From a virus: a stretch of DNA of 64,000 nucleotides. The notes under the pieces are model-generated. The model ran no database searches, was not told the origin of the DNA, and was given only the letters and a program-made list of their open reading frames with translations. Below are positions 24,319 through 32,321 of the stretch, one piece after another. A program made the translations under genes and the position numbers. Numbering within the stretch: the stretch's first letter is position 1; each line of letters starts with the position of its first letter. Location: IMG/VR virus record IMGVR_UViG_3300023296_000874, positions 157,594 through 221,593 of that record; one strand, written 5' to 3'.

Positions 24319-24376
24319 GACATACGCCTCACCTGGGGCTAAAACGCGACAGTGAACCAGAAAACGGAGCTAATCC

Positions 24377-26842
24377 ATGGACAGCCGATTTGCCACTCGT
24401 AACTTCGGCGGCGCATCTCGCCGCTACTTCTTCGTCGAGGCTTTGGCCTGCGGTTCGACCGACACGGTCGACACCGATACGAACCCCTCCCATCACATCG
24501 TCGTGCTGGACGCCTCCGGCTCCATGTACCGCGACATGGCCTCGATGAAGGCCACCGTGCGCAAGCTCTGGACCCTCGAGGAGTTCCAGAACAGCAACCA
24601 GCTCGTGAGCCTCCTCAGCTACTCTTCGGAGGGCGACCTCCGCACCCACTTCAGCCGCGTGCGCGTAGCTGACGTGATGGCAGCGGACAGCAGCTACCTC
24701 AAGGAGATCGACAACCTCCGCGTGCGTGGCCTCACCTGCATGAGCCAGGCCCTCGAGGGTGCCCGCCAGCTCTGCCAGACCGGCGAGCTGACCTGCATCA
24801 CCCTCCACTCCGACGGCTACGCCAACCACCGCTCCCCGACTCAGGAGCGCCGCACGATCGACCGCATCATTGGCGACTTCGCCGGTATGCAGGACGTGTA
24901 CGTCAACACCATCGCTCACCGCGCGTGGAGCGACTTCGGACTGCTCAACAGCATCTCCAACTCCCTGAGTGGCAAGTGCGTGCAGGCGGGTGACATCCGC
25001 GCGGTGTTCGATGCACTCCACGACACGACCACGCTGCTCAGCGGCCAGCGCACCCCGGCAATCGCCCAGCAGATCGGCAACGCCGACTACCAGGTGTTCG
25101 TCAGCGTGGATGACGGCCGAGTGAACGGCACCGACGGTGACCTGCAGGTGACCGGGCTGAGCAACGACGGCGACAAGACCATCTACCGCTACCGCAGCGT
25201 CACCGAGGCCGAGTACAACAGTTCTTCTCTGCCCGAGTGTGGAGAGGGCAACGACGACCTGACCCCGGTGTACGCCTACAGCCGTGCGATGCTGGCCGAG
25301 GGTAGCCTCAACACCGCCAAGTACGCGCTGGTGAGCACCCGCAACGGCACGCTCCTCGACGAGTACAGCCGCGCCCTGACCAACGAGGAGATCGCGGCCT
25401 TCAGCAACGGCCTCGAGAACGTGCTCTTCAACGACCCCGACCACACCTTCAGCGATGGCTACGGAGTGGACACCTCGGTTGCCCCCGTGCTGAGCATCCT
25501 CGGCGTGCTGGACACTTGGAGCCGGGCACTGCGCCTCGACACCAAGGCTCTGAGCGCTGGCTACAAGCGGCGTGGCCTCAAGCGCGTCGCTGGCAAGCGT
25601 CTGGATGACGGCTCGCTCGAGCTGCCCTGGATCGACTCCGTGGAGACGGACACCGATGACTTCGCCCAGGTTGGCGCGGTTGAGGTGAACCGCAACACGG
25701 CGACGGCCAACATCCGCGTCGAGCGTTCGATGCAGATCGTTGAGCGGGAGAGCGGCAACGCGATCCTCGACATCAGCGGTGTGGACGTCAGCGACCTGAA
25801 GAGCTACCGGAACTACACCCTCGTGGGTGACGGCAGCTTGAACGTGAGCGAGATCGTGGTGCAGATCAGCGACAAGCGTGCCTTCCGCGAGTTGGTTGCG
25901 CTGGGCGTGCTGACGGGTGACTACAACCCGACTGCCTCCTACACCATCAGCCTCGCCGGGCGTCCGCTGGTTGCCTTCGACCAGACCTACGCTTCCATCG
26001 ACGGCGTGTTCGACACCTTGGCTCAGTACAAGGCGCTCGGCAGCATCCTGACCGCACTGACCGCGACGACCTCCGAGGCGTTGACGGGCGAGCAGGTGAC
26101 CGAGCTGAAGCGTCACTACCTGAGCCCGGCGCTCTACCTCAGCCTCCCGACCACCTACGAGTACACGGAGCTCGACGATGCGATGGCGGACGGCAGCGTC
26201 GACACCCGCCTCTCCTACAAGGTGGACATCGGCAACACCGACATCGTGAGCACCGGCAAGCTGAAGAGCGCCAACGCCTACCTGGTGCGCCGCTTCACCG
26301 TGGCTCTGGACAACGTGGCGCAGAAGAAGGGCACCTGGGCGATGTGGTGGGACGACAACTACAGCGTCGGACTCAAGAAGCTGACCGCGCGTACCAAGCT
26401 GGACGCCACCGACGACATCCTGATGCCGATCTTCGAGGGCTTCCTCGGCTTCGGCAACTCGGCGGCGGTGACCGACATCCTGGTTGCTGCGGGTGCGGAT
26501 GCGGCCTTGGTTGCCTCCATCGAAGCTTCGCTGGTGAAGACCAACGAGCCCGAGGAGCAGGTTGAGGCCTTCAACGCTGCCAAGCGTTGCGTGAAGGCGG
26601 CTGAGAAGGCGCTCTTCGCGGACCGCGTGAGCCCCGTGGCCTTCTACATCGGCGCAACCGGCCTCGTGCCGGATGAGTTCGATGCTCCGGCCATGACCGC
26701 TGACGACCTCGCGGGCAGCTTCCCCAACATCAAGCTCTCCAAGGGCGAGAAGGAGGGGACGTTCTTCCAGGTGGGCAGCAGCCTCATCAGCGTGTTCATC
26801 AAGGAAGAGCGCTTCAGCACGGGGAACCAGGCCACCGCCTGA
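24377..26842 (+). CDS. Large von Willebrand factor A domain protein
   Basis: 821 residues. The MIDAS metal site is LDASGSMYRD (D45, S47, S49), with the later threonine loop near RGLTCMSQAL and an aspartate in LHSDGYAN, so the vWA fold spans about 40-230. The remaining 590 residues have no named domain but are well-folded in composition, with a terminal vWA-like metal-independent region possible. No signal peptide, so probably cytoplasmic. vWA proteins often partner ATPases or membrane-stress systems (TerY type); here it follows the OmpA/ABC operon by 5 kb on the same strand. ATG with GGAG. Confidence 0.85.
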   Translation: MDSRFATRNFGGASRRYFFVEALACGSTDTVDTDTNPSHHIVVLDASGSMYRDMASMKATVRKLWTLEEFQNSNQLVSLLSYSSEGDLRTHFSRVRVADVMAADSSYLKEIDNLRVRGLTCMSQALEGARQLCQTGELTCITLHSDGYANHRSPTQERRTIDRIIGDFAGMQDVYVNTIAHRAWSDFGLLNSISNSLSGKCVQAGDIRAVFDALHDTTTLLSGQRTPAIAQQIGNADYQVFVSVDDGRVNGTDGDLQVTGLSNDGDKTIYRYRSVTEAEYNSSSLPECGEGNDDLTPVYAYSRAMLAEGSLNTAKYALVSTRNGTLLDEYSRALTNEEIAAFSNGLENVLFNDPDHTFSDGYGVDTSVAPVLSILGVLDTWSRALRLDTKALSAGYKRRGLKRVAGKRLDDGSLELPWIDSVETDTDDFAQVGAVEVNRNTATANIRVERSMQIVERESGNAILDISGVDVSDLKSYRNYTLVGDGSLNVSEIVVQISDKRAFRELVALGVLTGDYNPTASYTISLAGRPLVAFDQTYASIDGVFDTLAQYKALGSILTALTATTSEALTGEQVTELKRHYLSPALYLSLPTTYEYTELDDAMADGSVDTRLSYKVDIGNTDIVSTGKLKSANAYLVRRFTVALDNVAQKKGTWAMWWDDNYSVGLKKLTARTKLDATDDILMPIFEGFLGFGNSAAVTDILVAAGADAALVASIEASLVKTNEPEEQVEAFNAAKRCVKAAEKALFADRVSPVAFYIGATGLVPDEFDAPAMTADDLAGSFPNIKLSKGEKEGTFFQVGSSLISVFIKEERFSTGNQATA

Positions 26843-26860
26843 TCTCCTGAGTTGATGCGG

Positions 26861-26896
26861 ACGACGCCCGAGTGGGGAGACCTGCTCGGGCGTCGT
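26861..26896 (+). terminator. 12-bp hairpin after vWA gene
   Basis: ACGACGCCCGAG pairs perfectly with 26885-26896 around a 12-nt loop, 18 nt beyond the vWA stop. Confidence 0.75.
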
Positions 26897-26933
26897 TGGT
26901 CCTGACCCGTCCATGACTCAAGTCCGACGTCTA

Positions 26934-26962
26934 CACACTTCTGGGCCGCTCTTGTGGTTCTA
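26934..26962 (+). promoter_or_regulatory. Class E promoter, variant
   Basis: CACACTT, 13 nt, GTGGTTCTAT, 36 nt before the 26999 start. It follows the vWA terminator. Confidence 0.45.
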
Positions 26963-26998
26963 TGGCTGTACCTGAACAACTTGCACCCCGGAACCCTT

Positions 26999-27499
26999 AT
27001 GCGCGAATTGACCATCTACGTCACGGATGACGGGAGGCGGTACGACGACAAGCGTGCCGCTCAAGAGCATGAGGCAGTCGATGCCGCCATGCTCCCTCTC
27101 TTGGCGATGCTCCCCCCGAAGTACGACATCCCCTACGCGCAGTACATCGACCACGGGCCGTCCGCCTACGTCCGGGGACAGGAAGCTCGCCTTGCCGCCT
27201 ACACCTACCTGCGAGACAACCCGCCGCAGTACAAGAGCATGGACCACGCCCGCATCCCAGAGGTGATCCAGGCGCTCGTTGATGGCAAGGACGTGAACGA
27301 CGGGTGGATCGAACGCTGCATCCTCTACGAGAGCACCCCGTGGGCGAACATGCGTCAGATCTTCAGCCGCCTTGCTTGCATGGACGCGGGTGGGCGGGAG
27401 TACGACCAGCAGTACCACAAGAACAACAGCGAGAAGACCACCGAGCACATCGTCCCCGGTTACAGTCGCAGGCTTGACCTGTTGATGGAGGAAGCATGA
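26999..27499 (+). CDS. Unknown protein next to the deoxyribosyltransferase-like gene
   Basis: 166 residues from ATG 26999 (the earlier in-frame GTG lies in the promoter). The N-terminus MRELTIYVTDDGRRYDDKRA with AAQEHE resembles a short module common at the start of phage nucleotide-pool and regulatory proteins. The rest is helical, and the C-terminus RRLDLLMEEA is a looser copy of the RMDILFDD tail. It overlaps the next gene (ATGA) with GGAGG in its last codons, so the two are coupled. Confidence 0.75.
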   Translation: MRELTIYVTDDGRRYDDKRAAQEHEAVDAAMLPLLAMLPPKYDIPYAQYIDHGPSAYVRGQEARLAAYTYLRDNPPQYKSMDHARIPEVIQALVDGKDVNDGWIERCILYESTPWANMRQIFSRLACMDAGGREYDQQYHKNNSEKTTEHIVPGYSRRLDLLMEEA

Positions 27500-27978
27500 A
27501 AGAGATCCGTAGCCCCCATGCAGTGAGCTGGCATGACACCGATGGCCCGACCATCTTCCTCGCTGGCTCCATTGAGGGCGGCAACGCTCCTCCGTGGCAG
27601 GCTGAGTTCGTGGAGCGCTTCAAGGGTGAGCGTGGCACCATCGTCAACCCACGCCGCAAGGACTGGAATCCTGAGCACAGCAAGTACCGCCACCCCGCGC
27701 TCATCGCTCAGATCCAGTGGGAGCTGAAGGCACTCTCCAAGGTGGACCTGATCTTCATGTACTTCGCGCCCGGCACCATCTCCCCCATCTCGCTTCTTGA
27801 GCAGGGTTGGTTCGGATTCCAGCACGGGAAGGAAGGGAACATGATCACCGTCTGCCCGCCCGAGTACTTCCGCGCCACCAACGTAGAAGTGTTCTGCGAG
27901 ATGGTTGGCATCGATGTACACCTCGACCTCTGCGAAGGCTACGACGCCGTAGAGGATTGGCTGGAGGCGCGTAGATGA
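27496..27978 (+). CDS. Nucleoside 2-deoxyribosyltransferase-like protein
   Basis: 160 residues. IFLAGSIEGGNAPPWQ at the N-terminus, NPRRKDW in the first third and a central ELKALSKVDLIFMYF ... SPISLLEQG form the signature of the nucleoside deoxyribosyltransferase superfamily. In this family the Glu of the SLLE segment is the nucleophile and the GS loop binds the nucleoside. Likely function is base exchange or hydrolysis of (deoxy)nucleosides, helping salvage or making modified bases. Coupled to neighbours on both sides by ATGA overlaps. Confidence 0.85.
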   Translation: MKEIRSPHAVSWHDTDGPTIFLAGSIEGGNAPPWQAEFVERFKGERGTIVNPRRKDWNPEHSKYRHPALIAQIQWELKALSKVDLIFMYFAPGTISPISLLEQGWFGFQHGKEGNMITVCPPEYFRATNVEVFCEMVGIDVHLDLCEGYDAVEDWLEARR

Positions 27979-28343
27979 AGATCCATACCTGGATGCTCGA
28001 AGCAGGCGCGGTGCTCGCCGTGCTTGTGACCGTGGCGCTCTTTAGCGACAAGGGGGCAGTAGAGTGGGTTGGAGTCTATGGCGTCTTCATGAGCTTCCTA
28101 CACTCCCAGGTATCTGACCGCCTCGCAGAGAAGGAGGCTCAGAGGTACGACCTCGGCTCCAACATCGATGGACTTGTGGAGTGCTATGCGTGGGAGCGTC
28201 GGTACTTCTACGCCAAGGAGGGCGGCTGGTTCTTCTACTTCATGGCTCTGGAGGCCTGGAGCGCTTTGGTAGGCGTCTTCGTATTCCTTGGCTACCGCAT
28301 CTGGCGGAAGTTCTACCGACGATATCGACCCCTTCGCACTTGA
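27975..28343 (+). CDS. Small membrane protein, 122 aa
   Basis: ATGA overlap with the preceding gene. Two or three membrane helices: residues 5-25 (TWMLEAGAVLAVLVTVALFS), about 30-45 (WVGVYGVFMSFLHSQ) and about 85-107 (FFYFMALEAWSALVGVFVFLG). The C-terminus is strongly basic (YRIWRKFYRRYRPLR), giving an inside-positive end. Function unknown; candidates are holin-like or superinfection-exclusion proteins, neither supported by a specific motif. Confidence 0.7.
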   Translation: MKIHTWMLEAGAVLAVLVTVALFSDKGAVEWVGVYGVFMSFLHSQVSDRLAEKEAQRYDLGSNIDGLVECYAWERRYFYAKEGGWFFYFMALEAWSALVGVFVFLGYRIWRKFYRRYRPLRT

Positions 28344-28361
28344 AGCTGATCTCACCGTTTC

Positions 28362-28389
28362 TTGACTTGACCCTGAACCCCTTGACCCG
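28362..28389 (+). promoter_or_regulatory. Class E promoter, weak
   Basis: TTGACTT, 13 nt, TTGACC, 11 nt before the lipoprotein ATG. The second box is poor. Confidence 0.35.
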
Positions 28390-28399
28390 GAGCGCACAA

Positions 28400-28708
28400 A
28401 TGCGTCGCCTTCTTCTCCTCGCCTCCCTTTCCTTGCTCGTCGGCTGTTCCAACCTCACCGCTGGTGAAGTGACGGAGGCAGAGACCACGGGTATTGCCCA
28501 CTGCGAGAAGCTCCACGCGGGCTCCACCTGCGCCGCTGCCTGTCAGGAGCGGGACACGGATGAGGACGGCTTTGTCCGTTGCAGCCTCACCGCCACGCCT
28601 GATGGCTCCACTGTGGCTCAGGACCTTCCGGCCCTCGAGTGCGCCTACGGCAAGACGTGGAGCTGGGCGAAGGGCTGCCGTCAGCCCAACAAGGCCGTCA
28701 CGCGCTGA
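28400..28708 (+). CDS. Small lipoprotein, 102 aa
   Basis: Signal peptide MRRLLLLASLSLLVGCSNL with lipobox LVGC (Cys 16). The mature part has six further Cys (CEKLHAGSTCAAAC, then C in FVRC, LEC and KGC), suggesting disulfides in the periplasm or at the surface, and a DTDEDGF segment recalling the Asp-rich style of the other lipoproteins. The stop overlaps the end of the convergent NUDIX gene by 11 bases. Function unknown. Confidence 0.75.
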   Translation: MRRLLLLASLSLLVGCSNLTAGEVTEAETTGIAHCEKLHAGSTCAAACQERDTDEDGFVRCSLTATPDGSTVAQDLPALECAYGKTWSWAKGCRQPNKAVTR

Positions 28709-29144
28709 GCACGTTCCGGATGATGCGCTCAATGAAGGGCACCATCTTGTAGCGTTTGAGATCGTCCACACCCACCCAGGCGATTGCGATGTTCTCGTGA
28801 TCTGTCAGGCGTGGCTTCCCTCTGTAGCCCTCACTCACGAAGGGATGCAGGATGCCGAGCTCCGGACCCATGTTGATGGACCGGAGCTTTCGCAGTCTTC
28901 CGGGTCGGATCCCAGCTTCCTCAACGAGCTCACGCACCGCGCCTTGCTGTGGCGTTTCTCCGGCATCCACTCCACCGCCCGGTAGGTTCCACGCCAAAGG
29001 CATCCAAGGGGCTGTACCGCCGCGCTGTAGTAGGAGGACCTTGCCGTCTTCCACTACGACAGTGACGGCTGAGTGCTCAAGCTGAACAGCCGCCGCCAGC
29101 TTGCGGATCTCACTTGATGTGGATGTTTTCTGTGGTGCTGGCAT
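28698..29144 (-). CDS. NUDIX hydrolase with N-terminal EIxKLA helix
   Basis: 148 residues. Residues 7-22 (TSTSSEIRKLAAAVQL) are the recurrent helix, joined directly to a NUDIX domain (residues about 25-145) with box GGGVDAGETPQQ and REL-VEE-AG core. The domain start VTVVVEDGKVLLLQRGGTA closely resembles the NUDIX part of the 10451-12445 protein. The gene is a lone minus-strand gene in a plus-strand region, yet has its own class L promoter at 29171, as virion genes do. Helix plus late promoter suggest it travels in the virion; the substrate could be a nucleotide diphosphate such as ADP-ribose. Confidence 0.9.
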   Translation of the reverse strand: MPAPQKTSTSSEIRKLAAAVQLEHSAVTVVVEDGKVLLLQRGGTAPWMPLAWNLPGGGVDAGETPQQGAVRELVEEAGIRPGRLRKLRSINMGPELGILHPFVSEGYRGKPRLTDHENIAIAWVGVDDLKRYKMVPFIERIIRNVLSA

Positions 29145-29170
29145 GGGTGCCCTCCTAACTGGGATGTGAC

Positions 29171-29186
29171 TACAAAGGGATCATGC
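29171..29186 (-). promoter_or_regulatory. Class L promoter
   Basis: Minus strand GCATGATCCCTTTGTA, two differences from consensus, 27 nt before the NUDIX ATG at 29144. Confidence 0.7.
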
Positions 29187-29392
29187 CACAATGGAGTATG
29201 GAAGCTGAGCACCCCTACAAGCAGTTCATCCTCGAGTGTCTGGCCTTGCTGCATCTACCCAGTGGAAAGTGGGAGGAGATTGCCAAGGACAGGAACTGGG
29301 CACTGCTATGGGCGTGGGGATGTGATCCATGCGAGGCGGTAGTCACCTACCTTCATGACAGCATGAGGGAGTACGATGTGATAGATGAATAA
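29183..29392 (+). CDS. Small protein of unknown function, 64-69 aa
   Basis: Two possible starts: ATG 29183, overlapping the class L promoter on the other strand, and ATG 29198 (MEAEHPYKQFILECLALLH). The helical N-terminal part is followed by WALLWAWGCDPCEAVV and an acidic end. Composition is protein-like, but the ribosome site is weak. Confidence 0.5.
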   Translation: MPQWSMEAEHPYKQFILECLALLHLPSGKWEEIAKDRNWALLWAWGCDPCEAVVTYLHDSMREYDVIDE

Positions 29393-29450
29393 GCTCGACA
29401 TTCCGACACTCGTCCAAATCCTTGTCGAATGACTTGAACCGGAGGCCCAC

Positions 29451-29699
29451 ATGCCTGATACCCCCGTTACCAAAGATGAGATTGCTGAAGTAGCCAAGGA
29501 CACCGCTGACACAGTAGCGGCAGAGTTCGCGGCAGAGCTCGGAGGGGATCACGGTCCCAACGGACCCGACATCAGCCCTGACCTACTCGCCCGGATGTTC
29601 GCCCGCGTGGGTTTCGTAGCGGAAGGCGAGTTGCGTCTACGCGCGGCCCTCACCCCTCCTGAGAAAGTCAAGCCGGACCCTGAGTTCGAAGTAGAGTAG
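29451..29699 (+). CDS. Small acidic protein, 82 aa
   Basis: ATG behind CGGAGG. The helical N-terminal half (DEIAEVAKDTADTVAAEFAA) contains an EIAEVAK segment loosely like the late-protein helix. The second half is SPDLLARMFARVGFV with a Pro/Glu tail. Function unknown. Confidence 0.65.
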   Translation: MPDTPVTKDEIAEVAKDTADTVAAEFAAELGGDHGPNGPDISPDLLARMFARVGFVAEGELRLRAALTPPEKVKPDPEFEVE

Positions 29700-29761
29700 G
29701 GCACTGCACGTTCCGCCTGTCTGAGCGTTCTACGCTATATGACCACAAAGGAGCGCACGCC

Positions 29762-30148
29762 ATGACCCCCGACACCCTTGTCCGCGAAGAAGCGGAGACC
29801 ATCATCGGGGCCTTGGAGGGGTCGCACGCCAATCGAGTCATCGCCGCATACATCGACCTCCGTGTTCGGGAATCCACCGCCCGTCGGAACGCTGTAGGAA
29901 ATGTCTCCAAGTTCCTTGGGACTGCGGGGATGGTTGCGGCAGTGATCCTGTTGGGGTATGGTTTCAAAGTCTGGATGTCTGCTGACGACGGCCTGGTTGC
30001 ATATCAGGTACAAGCCCAAGAGGAGCTACGAGAAGTGAGAGCTGAATATCAAACAGAGCTATCCGAACAAGGTGCTCTACTTGACGCGGCCACAGTTGAG
30101 AACACTCAACTGCGCGACAAGTGTATTGACGGCATACTCACCCAGTAG
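29762..30148 (+). CDS. One-pass membrane protein with periplasmic coiled coil
   Basis: 128 residues, ATG behind AAAGGAG. Soluble N-terminal 50 residues, one membrane helix (about 50-70, FLGTAGMVAAVILLGYGFKV) and a coiled coil to the end. A membrane helix followed by a helical external part is the plan of inner-membrane spanins (Rz), but the cytoplasmic N-terminus is longer than usual and no outer-membrane partner is adjacent. Function unassigned. Confidence 0.65.
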   Translation: MTPDTLVREEAETIIGALEGSHANRVIAAYIDLRVRESTARRNAVGNVSKFLGTAGMVAAVILLGYGFKVWMSADDGLVAYQVQAQEELREVRAEYQTELSEQGALLDAATVENTQLRDKCIDGILTQ

Positions 30149-30187
30149 CTCTGGTCCCACCGGAGCTGCGTAGCTACCGGAATCAAC

Positions 30188-30853
30188 ATGGGCAGGAAGA
30201 AGAGGCGCGGACGTAGCAGCTACGTCGTCACGCGCACATCCAAGAAGAACGTCCCTGGATCGGGGACTCCGAAGCACCGCTTCGCTCAACACCTCGAAAG
30301 GGATGGGCAGAAGCAGCAGCTCAGCGGGAACCTCCGCGAGTGCGCCATCCCTTCCGGCGTCCCCGCCACCCACACCAGCTACCGAGGCGGCTGCAACTAC
30401 AAGCTCATCCGGGCCTACGAGGTGAGCGATCCTCGCGGGTACGGCCTCTCCGGTGGTGGCAACATCAAGCAGCGCCTCTACCACGGCACCCGCGAAACCT
30501 CCGCTGCTCACATCATGCTCCAGAGCTTCAAGCTCCCTGCACACGGAGGCATGTTCGGGAAGGCCATCTACCTGACCCCCAACATCGGGAAGGCTTTCGG
30601 GTTCACAGACTCCAAAAACCCGATCATCCTGGTGTGCGATGCCAACCTGGGCCGCGTCCGAACCTTCAACGAGTCGGATCGCGGCCTTGATTTGTTCAGC
30701 GCCAACAATGCAGGGTTCGACACCGCCTTCGGTGAGCGTGGCGTGACTGCCTCGTGGGGTGGCTCCCTTACCTTCAGCGAGTACGCGGTGTACGACCCCA
30801 ACCGCATTCGCATCCGGTACTTGCTCGAATACAAGGCAGCGAACCAGAAGTAG
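30188..30853 (+). CDS. PARP-like ADP-ribosyltransferase
   Basis: 221 residues. After a basic N-terminus, residues about 95-215 match the PARP catalytic fold: LYHGT (H99), GMFGKAIYLTPN (Y128) and SEYAVYDPNRIRIRY (E198) supply the H-Y-E triad in order and spacing, with SAAHIMLQSFKL the helix between them. It should transfer ADP-ribose from NAD+ to a protein or nucleic acid. The basic N-terminal tail (MGRKKRRGRS) may bind nucleic acid. With three NUDIX proteins in the window, which can cleave ADP-ribose links, it suggests a phage NAD/ADP-ribose circuit. Confidence 0.87.
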   Translation: MGRKKRRGRSSYVVTRTSKKNVPGSGTPKHRFAQHLERDGQKQQLSGNLRECAIPSGVPATHTSYRGGCNYKLIRAYEVSDPRGYGLSGGGNIKQRLYHGTRETSAAHIMLQSFKLPAHGGMFGKAIYLTPNIGKAFGFTDSKNPIILVCDANLGRVRTFNESDRGLDLFSANNAGFDTAFGERGVTASWGGSLTFSEYAVYDPNRIRIRYLLEYKAANQK

Positions 30854-30875
30854 TGTCTATGGAGTAGGAGGTGCC

Positions 30876-31118
30876 ATGGAAGACGAACACGAGCACAGGT
30901 GGATCGCCCTTTCACCAAGTGATGAGACCGGAGTTGCCTACCGCTGCTACGGCTGCAACAGTAGCAAGTTCGTGGAGAGCCCCCGATGCCAATGCGCAGA
31001 GGGAAACCATGGGACTCACTGGTCTGGGGGCCGTGTCTGGCCGAACAGGCGCATTGATGGTGGGTATTGCTCGATGTGTAGCCTGCTTGTCACCAGCGAC
31101 GATGACGACTGCTGGTGA
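30876..31118 (+). CDS. Small zinc-ribbon protein, 80 aa
   Basis: ATG behind GGAGG. Cys pairs CYGC (about 24-27), CQC (about 39-41) and CSMC (about 65-68), plus several His, give a likely zinc-binding fold. The end is acidic (SDDDDCW). Follows the PARP-like gene by 22 nt and is probably cotranscribed. Function unknown. Confidence 0.7.
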   Translation: MEDEHEHRWIALSPSDETGVAYRCYGCNSSKFVESPRCQCAEGNHGTHWSGGRVWPNRRIDGGYCSMCSLLVTSDDDDCW

Positions 31119-31132
31119 TTTAGAGAGCACTT

Positions 31133-31161
31133 CGCACTTCTGGCAACGCTCAGGGGTTGTA
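31133..31161 (+). promoter_or_regulatory. Class E promoter, variant
   Basis: CGCACTT, 13 nt, GGGGTTGTA, leaving a 138-nt leader before the RNA ligase gene. Confidence 0.4.
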
Positions 31162-31298
31162 GGAGATGTAGACCGCACCACCGCAAGGTGAGCGGGATGC
31201 TGGTGGGCCGCTCGGGAATACTGAGTGGTGAATGCGACGGGATTCGAAACATCGTTCGCTAATCAACACAAGCCCTCTGGGCTATTGAGGATACCGCC

Positions 31299-32321
31299 AT
31301 GACTATCAAGTGGACCGACATCACCCGCTTCAACAACCTGCGCCGTGGGTACCAGCTCCGAGAGGAGCGCGTACAGATTCCGCAGCCGACCCTGTCCTTC
31401 CGTGGGAAGGTGAAGCTCGACGGTACCAACGCTGCTGTACGGGTTGACCCCCGCTTCGTTGAGGGGCCTGGCTACCACGCTCAGAGCCGCTCCCGTGACA
31501 TCGGCCTGTCTGATGACAACATGGGCTTCGCTGCCTGGGTTGAGCTCAACCGCAACTACTTCCTCCGACTTCGAGATGCTGCGGGCAAGACCGTAGTGAT
31601 CTTCGGTGAGTGGTGTGGCAAGGGCATCCAGAAGCGTTGCTCCATCTCCAAGATCGACCGCAAGGTGTTCGCCGTGTTCGCCATCGAGGCGCACTTCCCC
31701 GAGGGGGAGGACACCAAGACCCGGATCCTCGTGGACCCGGACCTGATTCGTTCCCACCTCCCCGACCACCCGGACATCTACGTGATCCCGTGGGCCGAGG
31801 GTGAGGACGTGACGGTGGACTTCGCGGATACCGAGAGCCTGGACGCCGCCGCGCTGATCTTCAACGAGCGCATCGACGAGGTTGAGACCTGCGACCCTTG
31901 GGTCAAGGCTACCTTCGACGTTGACGGGCTTGGGGAAGGCCTCGTGTACTACCCGCTGCTCCCCGGCGTAATCGGCAGCTCTGCTGTACGGGACGACGTG
32001 ACCAGTGCCATGTTCAAGGCGAAGGGCGAGAAGCACGAAGTGAAGAAGCGGAAGAAGGCCGTTGAGGTGGACACCGAGGTGGTTGCCTCCGTTGAGGCCT
32101 TCGTGGAGATGTTCGTTACCGACAACAGGTGCGAGCAGGCTGTCACTACCGCGTGCAACGGTGAGTACGACCGCGTGTTCACCGGCAACTTCCTTCAGTG
32201 GGTTGGTGGCGACATCAAGAAGGAAAGTGGCGACGAGCTTGAGGCTGCTGGCCTCACCTGGAAGCAGGTGGGCAAGGGAGTTCAGAAGGCTGCTCGCACC
32301 TGGTTCTTCGCCCGCGCGTGA
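31299..32321 (+). CDS. RNA ligase (Rnl2-like nucleotidyltransferase)
   Basis: 340 residues. Motif I is KVKLDGTNAAVR with nucleophile Lys39 (KxDG); VVIFGEWCGKGIQ is motif III, GLGEGLVYYP motif IV and FKAKGEKHEVKKRKK motif V. Order and spacing match ATP-dependent RNA ligases of the Rnl2/REL type; the C-terminal 100 residues are helical. Likely role is sealing broken tRNA or other RNA after host nuclease attack, with the 2H phosphoesterase and CCA enzyme in this window as plausible partners. The next gene overlaps by GTGA. Confidence 0.88.
   Translation: MTIKWTDITRFNNLRRGYQLREERVQIPQPTLSFRGKVKLDGTNAAVRVDPRFVEGPGYHAQSRSRDIGLSDDNMGFAAWVELNRNYFLRLRDAAGKTVVIFGEWCGKGIQKRCSISKIDRKVFAVFAIEAHFPEGEDTKTRILVDPDLIRSHLPDHPDIYVIPWAEGEDVTVDFADTESLDAAALIFNERIDEVETCDPWVKATFDVDGLGEGLVYYPLLPGVIGSSAVRDDVTSAMFKAKGEKHEVKKRKKAVEVDTEVVASVEAFVEMFVTDNRCEQAVTTACNGEYDRVFTGNFLQWVGGDIKKESGDELEAAGLTWKQVGKGVQKAARTWFFARA

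Noticed and set aside
24329-26914. Antisense open frame of 861 codons opposite the vWA gene
   Set aside because: Product of GC-rich third positions; the plus-strand frame has MIDAS motif, promoter, ribosome site and terminator, while the antisense protein is Val/His/Glu low complexity without motifs.
29762-30148. Spanin (Rz) assignment for the membrane/coiled-coil protein
   Set aside because: The cytoplasmic N-terminus is about 50 residues, too long for typical inner-membrane spanins, and no lipoprotein partner is nested or adjacent.
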